Source: Phyto melanocephala
Lineage: Eukaryota > Arthropoda > Insecta > Diptera > Rhinophoridae
Reading direction: 5' to 3'
Assembly (NCBI GenBank): GCA_941918925.1
Contig: OW799236.1
Coordinates: 85,400,213-85,464,212, forward strand
DNA length: 64,000 nt
The notes beneath the pieces are model-generated. The model did no database searches and had not been told where the DNA came from. It saw only the letters and a program-made list of their open reading frames with translations. Position 1 is the first letter of the stretch; each line of letters starts with the position of its first letter. Shown piece after piece: positions 59,243-64,000 of this stretch. The position numbers and the translations under genes are program-made.

Positions 59243-59248
59243 AATAAA
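59243..59248 (+). terminator. Mcr: Candidate polyadenylation signal of Mcr
   Basis: AATAAA 88 bases after the Mcr stop codon, followed by GTCAGCAATGTAG. A second AATAAA lies at 59595-59600. Which is used cannot be told from sequence. Confidence 0.5.
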
Positions 59249-60113
59249 GTCAGCAATGTAGTAAAACTAAAGCCTTTTAAGGGAAAATCTAACTCGAATA
59301 TATGCGAAATATTAATAAACAAATTATATCCGTCCATAATAGCAAGAGAACATACATATGTTTTAGTAAGTAATTTATTTTATAAGTGTATTTTTAAAAT
59401 TACCAATCTCAGAAGTGTACAAACAAAATATCAACAACATAACAAACAAACAAACAAACAAAAAAAAAAACATTGAAATTTTAAAACAAAGAAAAAAGCT
59501 TTACTATAGTGAAAATTATATAGAAACGAATTGTATAAATCTTATATTTTCACCTTTATTTCATCTAACACACCAAGTGTGTTGTAGTCTTTTTAATAAA
59601 TTTTACCATTTGTCTCAAATTATATAAAATATTAAAACCTAAAGTGTCTTACTATGCATATTGATGGTCAAACTTAACGAAATAAAAATGCCTTAGATTT
59701 TAGAAATCAAAACAAAAAAAAAAAAACTTTAATTTCAATTGTTATTTTTAAACATATATTTCTTTTTTTCCACCTTAATTTTGTATAAAAAGTTTTTTTT
59801 TTATAAACTTGATGATATAAAAATGCCTTAGGTTTTAGAAATCACAAAAAGCTATTTTAATTTCAAGCGTTATTATAAAATTATTTCTTTTTTCTATCCT
59901 AATTTTTATATATATTATTATATAAACTTTTTACTTTAATATCCATTTAAAGTTAGTTCATAAGTGAAAAATAAAAATATTTGTTCAAATCCCATCTAAA
60001 AGTATATGCATGTAGTGAAAGCAAAAAAACAATAAAAAAACTCTTTTATAATAAATATCCTTTAACATATTCTTACATACAAACATACATACTTATGTAT
60101 GGGTAATAAATAA
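59249..60113. other. 3' flank of Mcr, AT-rich
   Basis: Holds an (AAAC)n run at about 59443-59462 and two diverged copies of AAAATGCCTTAG-TTTTAGAAATCA (59687 and 59820). No gene. Confidence 0.5.
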
Positions 60114-60249
60114 TTACGCCGTTATTAATATTTAACAAACTGTGTGCTAACTAACGAGCTGCTATCTTTTCCTTATGGTAATTTTCCCATAAAAAAATTG
60201 GCAGCTTGTTAGTTAGCACACGGTTTGTTATTATGCATAACGCCGTTAG
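60114..60249. repeat. Foldback element with arms of about 50 bp
   Basis: Left arm ACGCCGTTATTAAT...AACAAACTGTGTGCTAAC-TAACGAGCTGC; right arm read inward ACGGCGTTATGCATAAT-AACAAACCGTGTGCTAAC-TAACAAGCTGC. The loop is about 30 bp. Non-coding. Confidence 0.75.
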
Positions 60250-60794
60250 TTTTCAAAAATAACTGAACTTTAATCCGTCCTTTAATATAACTATATACAT
60301 ACATATAAACTTATACATACATACTTTTATTGATGTATACATACATACTAAGACCGAAAAAATATATTTTATATTTGTAAGAAATAAATTCAAATTAAAT
60401 TAACAAAACTTAATAAAACAAAACTTTTTATAAATAAAAAATCCATATTTTTTTGTTTTGCATTCAGGGTCGAATTATGATTGCAAATAACGTAAGTAAG
60501 AAACGATTATTTTTTTAGTACATATTTATTAGGTAATCAATTATTCGAATTTTTTAAAAACCGCTTTTTGTTTCTCCCAATAGCTGCTTTTTAAAAAAAC
60601 CGAGTTTCGTAAAATCTCAAATGATTTTATCTTAGTTCTGGCAAATTGTAATACTTTTAATTACTTAATACTAGATTTTATTTATGTTCTCGACACTAAT
60701 CAATCATTTTCTACAAATTACGTAAATATAATAAAAAAATAGTAAAAATTATATTTAAAATTTTAAATAATGCATTAAACAAAGCTTATTTTTT
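60250..60794. other. AT-rich DNA without a recognised gene
   Basis: No frame or repeat recognised. Confidence 0.5.
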
Positions 60795-62335
60795 ACTAGC
60801 CAAGCCCGGCGCGCGTTGCTACGCCCCTTAATGAAAAAAATGCATTCTAAATTTTAATTGAATATATTAAAATGAGAACTAATTTTGTATGTGCGTGGCA
60901 CTGCCCACTTTTCTAATCATGAAACGGTTTTGTCATTTCAACTCAAGTTTCAGAAAAATAGGTCAAATGTAAGTAGCCGAAAATGACAATTTATTTTTAA
61001 TGGGCACGGCACCGCCCACTTTTCTACCTGTTTTGTTAGGGCATCGCAATATGTGTGCAATGTTTAAGAAAAATCGGTCAAGCGGAAGTAGCTGAAAATT
61101 ATAACTTTTTTTGTGGGCGTGGCACTGCCCAATTTTCTAATTACGAAGTTATATAGTCATGACAGCTCAAAATGTGTGCAAAGTTTCAGAAAAATCAGTC
61201 AAGTGCAAGAAGCTAATAATTATAACTTTTTTTTAGGGGCGTGGCACTGCCCACTTTTCTAATCACGAAATTGTATAGTCATGACAGCTCAATATGTGTG
61301 CAAAGTTTTAAAAAGAACGGTCCAGTGCAAGTACTTTAAAATTATAACTTTTTTTTAGGGGCGTGGCACTGCCCACTTTTCTAATCACGAAATTGTATAG
61401 TCATGACAGCTCAATATGTGTGCAAAGTTTCAAAAAGAACGGTCCAGTGCAAGTAGCTAAAAATTATCATTTTTTTTATGGGCGTAGCCCCGCCCACTTT
61501 TATAGTCACGAAATTATATAGTAATGACAGCTCAATATGTGTGAAAAGTTTCAGAAAAATCGATCTAGTGCAAGTAGCTAAAAATGATAACTTATTTTTT
61601 ATTGGCCTAGTCCCGCCCATTTTTTACCACCCATAAACACTCCCTGTAATGTGTACAACAACTTGCCAAAGTTTGAGTCCGATCGGCTTTACGGTTTCGG
61701 AGTCTATAGCTAACACACACACAATTTACAATTTCTTTTGGATAAATCAGTTGATAACCGGCAAAATTATTGACAAGAAAATTATTACACATACACACAT
61801 ACATATTTTTAAAAATTATTAAGGCTCCTAATAAACTTTTTGTACATGCTAAAGACACCAGAATATAAACCCTATTTTCAAAAATTATTACCGAGAAAAA
61901 CTAATATTTAAGCACAAAAAAAAAAGTTTTTTTTTTAAATTTACAATTTTTTTCAGCTTTTCGAGAACAGAGAGAATCGATATGGATATCAAAAGAAAGG
62001 GCTTAACTAACAGAATATAAGACGCTATAAGACATTCAAAATCCGAGATGGCCGTCACTACAAAATGGCGCACAATGAATATATATATATGGGTCAAATC
62101 TATTATTTAAAAATGTATCCACTTCAACCCACGTTTTAAATGGGTATCAAATAAAAGGGTTTGACTAATAGAATACAGTTAACTATGTAGAAATTCAAAA
62201 TCAAATATGGCGCCGGAAATAAAGAAAATGGCGTATTATATGAAATCTTAAATCCAGTCTAAAGTACGATGTTGTCATTATACGTGTACGTGGTGGTGAA
62301 GGGTATTATTAGATTCGGCACACAATTTTGGTACA
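60795..62335 (+). mobile_element. Long repeat element with internal tandem units, hairpin-family type
   Basis: It starts ACTAGCCAAGCCCGGCGCGCG. It then has seven diverged GGGCGTGGCACTGCCC-type units, then a segment AAATGGCGCACAATGAATAT and TATCAAATAAAAGGGTTTGAC, and ends GTGGTGAAGGGTATTATTAG-ATTCGGCAC, where the hairpin end is cut. The internal units also occur in the copies at 16017-17490, 45880-46770 and 62646-63425. No transposase. Confidence 0.6.
60880..61625. repeat. Seven-unit tandem array, unit about 120 bp
   Basis: Each unit holds GGGCGTGGCACTGCCCACTTTTC, a TCACGAAATTGTATAGTCATGACAGC-like block, CAATATGTGTGCAAAGTTT, CGGTCMAGTGCAAGTAGC and a TAAAAATTATAACTTTTTTT tail. The GGGC boxes start near 60895, 61005, 61115, 61239, 61359, 61480 and 61603, a spacing of 110-124 bp. 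The middle units (61200-61460) are most alike. Confidence 0.8.
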
Positions 62336-62481
62336 ACAAAATGACAAATTTTCATTGACAACTTATCATTTTTTCATTATTTATATTTGTAGTTAAACAA
62401 ATAATAATGAGCTGTCAATTCCAATGAATCTTAACACAACAACTAAAAAACACATTCATTTTGTTTTTGTATTTTTATCTG

Positions 62482-62645
62482 CATATCGATGCCTTACTTT
62501 CTCAACCTCGTATCTTAAAAAATAAAATTAGTAATAATATACATACTAAACTTTTTTAGTTATAGCATAAAACAATCGTTTGATATAAAAAAGTCAAAAC
62601 CGTATTTTTTAAGATACGAGGTTGAGGAAGTAAGGCATCGATATG
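62482..62645. repeat. Near-perfect hairpin element, 42-bp arms
   Basis: The left arm 62482-62523 begins CATATCGATGCCTTACTTTC. The right arm 62604-62645, read inward, begins CATATCGATGCCTTACTTCC. Only one mismatch occurs in 42 positions; the loop is 80 bp. Such preserved arms suggest a recent insertion. Confidence 0.85.
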
Positions 62646-63425
62646 TCACACAAATTTTCCTTTTTTCTTTAATTTTAATAATTTTGAAGTAACTTGAAAG
62701 TAAAAACTTTCTATTCCCAATTTTTTAATTTTTAAAACGAGCAAATAAATACGAAAACGAAAATAAACTTTTTTCAACTTTCACACAACCGAGAGAGTCA
62801 TTATTGGTATCATCTGAAAAGACTTTACTTACGCAATATAAGGCACAAAAAAAAATTTAAATTTATGATGGCCGCCACTACAAAATAACGGACAATAAAT
62901 TTATATATGAGCCAAATTTAATATATTAAAATGTAACTCCTTGAACCCCCTCATTATTGGTATCAAATGAAAGGGCTTGACCTGTAAATTACAGTAAACT
63001 ATGAAAAAGTAAAAATCCAAGATGGCGGCCGAAATAAAATGGTGGATATATGGGTTAAATATGCTAATAACGGCTTTGCCCTCTTCAACTCCCACAATAT
63101 TGGTATCAAATGAAAGGGCTTGACCAGTAGAATACATAAAATTGTTAAAAAAAAGTAAAATCCAAATGGTGTCTAAAACCAAATTGTGGACATTTATTTT
63201 CTTAACCCCATTAATATGGGTATCAAATGAAAGGGCTTGACTAGTAGAATACATTTAACCATGTACAAATTTTAAATTAAGGATGGCGTTGGAAATAATA
63301 AATAAAAATTACGTATAACATGAAATCTAGGTTAAGCTACGATGTGGGATTATACCTATGTACTTGATGGTAAAGGGTATTATCAGATTCGGCACGACCT
63401 AATATAGTAATGTTACTTGTTTTTT
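62646..63425 (+). mobile_element. Hairpin-ended repeat family, 3' half with internal units
   Basis: Four internal units each carry GGTATCAAATGAAAGGGCTTG followed by ACYAGTAGAATACA and a GATGGCGKCNGAAATAAA block (near 62815, 62957, 63102, 63220). The end reads GGGTATTATCAGATTCGGCAC-GACCTAATATAGTAATGTTACTTGT, the hairpin terminus with a mutated arm. Confidence 0.65.
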
Positions 63426-63426
63426 C

Positions 63427-63638
63427 CAAGGCACATTAATTAATTCATTAGGAAATTGCAGTTCGGAGAGATTTTTTTGTTTATATTTTTTTTATATATG
63501 AAGTTTGACATTTAAAATAAATGAAAGAGCAGAGAAAATTGATTTTATATTTAGACTTTGACAGCTGAAATTTAAAATAAGTGAAGAAAAAAATAATCAG
63601 CTGACGAAACGAGACTACCGATGAATAAATGTACCTTG
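63427..63638. mobile_element. Short non-autonomous copy of the hAT-like CAAGG family
   Basis: The ends CAAGGCACATTAATTAATTC and (inward) CAAGGTACATTTATTCATCG are flanked by GTTTTTTC (63419-63426) and GTTTATTC (63639-63646), an 8-bp target duplication with one difference. The body GAAATTGCAGTTCGGAGAGA to TTTGACAGCTGAAATTTAAA matches 40191-40325. It is inserted in the tail of the preceding repeat. Confidence 0.75.
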
Positions 63639-63802
63639 GTTTATTCATAAAAAAACGTGATTAAAACTAACTAAAGCAAAAAATTTAGAAAAGTGTTAAA
63701 AGTTAAAAAGTAAGTCACTAAAAGATTTATCCGTTTCGAGGGATCCTGTTGTTGAGAAAAAAAGTGTGAAACCCTATCAACAACTGCTTTTAAAAAACAA
63801 AT

Positions 63803-64000
63803 AAAAGTGTTATATTCGGCCGTGCCGAATCTGATAATACTCTTCACCATCATGTACATTAGTATAATCTCACATCGTAGCTTAATTTTCAGCATTATCT
63901 CTATTGGGTAAGGGTATACCAAGTTGTCTTTGTGGTATTGAATACTGTCCAATGAAGTTTCCTCATGCATAGGCAATATAGGCATAGCTTTAGGCGATAA
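63803..64000 (-). mobile_element. Hairpin-ended repeat family copy running off the window
   Basis: It starts AACAAATAAAAGTGTTATATTCGG with the intact CCGTGCCGAATC hairpin, then ACTCTTCACCATCATGTACAT and ATCTCACATCGTAGC, matching the start of 16017-17490. The remainder lies beyond position 64000. Confidence 0.65.

Noticed and set aside
61411..61620. Minus-strand frame with repeated GGTRPIKN-type peptide
   Set aside because: Produced by the 120-bp tandem units; not an independent gene.
60880..61625. Regular repeats that could suggest a CRISPR-like array
   Set aside because: Units of about 120 bp diverge along their length and have no unique spacers; this is a eukaryotic transposon-internal tandem array.
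1..64000. tRNA or rRNA genes, LTR retrotransposons
   Set aside because: No tRNA A/B-box pairs with a foldable cloverleaf, no rRNA core motifs, and no paired long terminal repeats or gag-pol frames were recognised by eye. A tRNAscan or LTR search was not possible here.

Overview
This window reads as nuclear genomic DNA of a higher fly (Brachycera, most likely a calyptrate such as a blow fly or muscid; this is inferred, no species marker is present). The base composition is very AT-rich, introns are long, genes are few, and the space between genes is packed with decayed DNA transposons. The one certain gene is the plus-strand orthologue of Drosophila Mcr (Macroglobulin complement-related, a TEP/alpha-2-macroglobulin family protein), at 49.7-59.2 kb. 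Its six coding exons join in frame to a predicted 1762-residue protein with a signal peptide, an LDL-receptor class A module, a thioester-site region in which the reactive cysteine is lost, the C-terminal receptor-binding region and a hydrophobic tail.

Layout. 1-9.9 kb: AT-rich DNA with two Tc1-like elements (one carrying a nested LINE fragment) and old repeats. 9.9-11.5 kb: a minus-strand exon with a signal-peptide start and a perfect splice donor, preceded by UTR-like sequence and a CpG-richer putative promoter; the rest of this secreted or membrane protein gene was not found. 11.6-30 kb: a transposon graveyard with mariner relatives (at least five different ones), a pogo/Tigger element, a piggyBac-like element with its TTAA target sites, a LINE tail, and copies of an abundant family ending in a TTCGGC-ACG-GCCGAA hairpin. 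30-38.4 kb: mostly empty AT-rich DNA with a MITE and a LINE-like tail. 38.6-38.8 kb: a promoter/5' UTR-like segment with a good splice donor, a possible distant first exon of Mcr. 39.4-42 kb: nested TIR elements, including a hAT-like element with a perfect 8-bp target duplication whose interior carries a broken piece resembling the cysteine-rich DPY/EGF modules of Dumpy. 45.9-49 kb: further repeats and a minus-strand LINE tail. 49.7-59.2 kb: Mcr, with a 3.6-kb last intron filled by a mariner pseudogene, a small TIR repeat and a 117-bp tandem array. 59.2-64 kb: foldback elements, a roughly 120-bp tandem array inside a larger repeat, and a second, short copy of the hAT-like family.

What works together: only Mcr can be assigned a role, by homology (pleated septate junction assembly and innate immunity in Drosophila). 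All other protein-like sequence except the orphan signal-peptide exon derives from mobile elements and is disrupted. I saw no convincing tRNA, rRNA or CRISPR, and no operon-like organisation.
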